64,000 bases of DNA, taken from assembly GCF_019041915.1 (NCBI RefSeq), contig NZ_JAHPYF010000004.1, positions 124,001 to 188,000 of the forward strand, written 5' to 3'. Position 1 is the stretch's first letter; the number at the start of each line of letters is the position of its first letter. The translations under genes were made by a program, and so were the position numbers. The notes below the pieces were generated by a model. It worked only from the letters and a program-made list of their open reading frames with translations. It was not told the origin of the DNA and ran no database searches. The DNA comes from Collinsella sp. MSK.8.10 (GTDB lineage Bacteria > Actinomycetota > Coriobacteriia > Coriobacteriales > Coriobacteriaceae). Positions 63,117 to 64,000 of the stretch are shown here, in pieces.

Positions 63117-64000
63117 GCCTAGTGAGGAGCAGGCCAAGGTTATCGCCTGTGAAGAGTCCGCCGTCATTTCGGCACGACCGGGCAGCGGCAAAACGTTTAC
63201 GATGGCAAGGATGATAGTCAAAGCATCTGAGCGTCTTTTGAGCTATCAGGGCGTTGTGGCCATTTCATACACCAGAAAGGCTAGTACTGAGCTTAGGGAC
63301 AGGTGCTCTGGGTTAGGGGTACGTGCTGGCAATTCGTTTTTCGGAACGATCGATGCTTTTTGCCTTGCTATGATTATCCAGCAGTTCGTCCCCCATGTCG
63401 TTGGTCGAATGGTCGAAATTGATGTAGTCGATGATGACCAGTCGCTTCCCGCGTCGAGGATCAAAGACCATTGGGTAAGCCCCAACGAGGACCGCTGGGA
63501 TCTTATCCGCGAAGCACTTTCCTTGGGAGTGCTTCCGGTCTCGGCTTTGAGCGAGGTCGCTTACTGCATGGTGAAACACGTCCCCGCCGTGAGGAGTTTC
63601 CTGCACGCCCGCTATAAGGCGGTGTTCATCGACGAATATCAGGACTGTGGACTTGCCCAGCACATGCTGTTCAGAGAACTCGTCAATATCGGAATTCGAG
63701 GCGTGGCCTTCGGGGATATGGATCAAGCTATCTTCGCATATGACGGCCGGTCTTCAGTCTTCCTAAATGAGCTGATTGCGGATCCACACTTCAAGACTTT
63801 CGAGATTACCGAAAACCACAGGTGTCATCGGAGCATCGTTGATTACTCACTGAGGCTTCTAGGTACGCAAGCGCCTTCTCGCGCCTGTCAAGACAAGAGA
63901 GTTGTGCTGGTTAAGGTATCGGGCGACGAAAGAAACATAGCCGACACCATTTGTGAGCATCTAGATGTGATTACCGAACAATACAAAGTTGAGCGCCGCA
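63109..64000 (+). CDS. gajB: UvrD/PcrA-like helicase, Gabija GajB (cut by window end)
   Basis: The frame from ATG 63109 is open to the window end (297 codons visible; the gene continues). It is a superfamily-1 helicase: Q-motif region KPSEEQAKVI, Walker A SARPGSGKTFTMA, motif Ia ISYTRKASTEL, TIDAFC, Walker B VFIDEYQDC, motif III FGDMDQAIFAYDG and motif IV ENHRCHRSI. GajB senses DNA ends or nucleotides and works with GajA in Gabija. It overlaps gajA by 8 bp, so the two are translationally coupled. Confidence 0.88.
   Translation, partial: MIKPSEEQAKVIACEESAVISARPGSGKTFTMARMIVKASERLLSYQGVVAISYTRKASTELRDRCSGLGVRAGNSFFGTIDAFCLAMIIQQFVPHVVGRMVEIDVVDDDQSLPASRIKDHWVSPNEDRWDLIREALSLGVLPVSALSEVAYCMVKHVPAVRSFLHARYKAVFIDEYQDCGLAQHMLFRELVNIGIRGVAFGDMDQAIFAYDGRSSVFLNELIADPHFKTFEITENHRCHRSIVDYSLRLLGTQAPSRACQDKRVVLVKVSGDERNIADTICEHLDVITEQYKVERR

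Overview
The window looks like a chromosomal segment of a high-GC, anaerobic gut actinobacterium of the class Coriobacteriia, most likely Collinsella or a close relative. That assignment is an inference from gene content, codon use and layout (anaerobic-type cobalamin genes, one-chain Fe-S serine dehydratase, clostridial-style glgC/glgD pair, alanine/lysine-rich protein tails); no database search was possible.

Layout. (1) 1-9.2 kb, + strand: the 3' part of a tightly coupled cobalamin operon (tail of a probable cbiA, cobT, cobU, cobS, a cobU-like/cobC fusion, cbiB, cobD, cobQ, cobO, cbiC, cobK). It is very GC-rich and ends next to an IS21-type transposase remnant. (2) 9.4-18 kb, - strand: a MacAB-like efflux system, an L,D-transpeptidase, L-serine dehydratase and metK. 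(3) 18.2-25.5 kb, + strand: housekeeping genes gltX, priA, def, fmt, rsmB. (4) 25.6-39.3 kb, - strand: a small zinc-ribbon protein, a GH13/GH77 fusion enzyme and a complete glycogen set transcribed glgB, glgP, glgC, glgD, glgA. GlgA and GlgB both carry histone-H1-like Lys/Ala-rich C-terminal tails. Shared TGGTAAA-type half-sites lie upstream of glgB and of the GH13/GH77 gene. (5) 39.6-41.2 kb, + strand: a HAD phosphatase, thiamine pyrophosphokinase and tRNA-Ala(GGC) with its own promoter and terminator.

(6) 41.4-58 kb, + strand: a capsule or exopolysaccharide operon. It begins with a promoter that has tandem 12-bp repeats, a ~470-nt leader with a long hairpin, and a NusG-paralogue antiterminator (LoaP type). 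It continues with a priming sugar transferase, four glycosyltransferase-type genes, dTDP-rhamnose synthesis (rfbA, rfbB, fused rfbC-rfbD), wecB, a Wzy-like polymerase, a pyruvyl transferase, a Wzx-like flippase and an Fe-S F420-hydrogenase-beta-like protein. Together these predict a Wzx/Wzy-type, rhamnose-containing and probably pyruvylated polymer. GC falls clearly in the polymer-specific genes. (7) 58-64 kb: a defence and rearrangement zone. An AbiH gene on the opposite strand is followed by the frameshifted tail of ugd and a strong hairpin terminator, which suggests that foreign DNA replaced the original end of the operon. Two broken genes meet near 60.2 kb. The window closes with a Gabija pair (OLD-family GajA and UvrD-like GajB, the latter cut by the window end), preceded by a small membrane-anchored protein gene that may belong to the same unit.

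Intergenic DNA is rich in long inverted repeats, including one element present twice (9.3 and 25.5 kb) with conserved arms and divergent loops.
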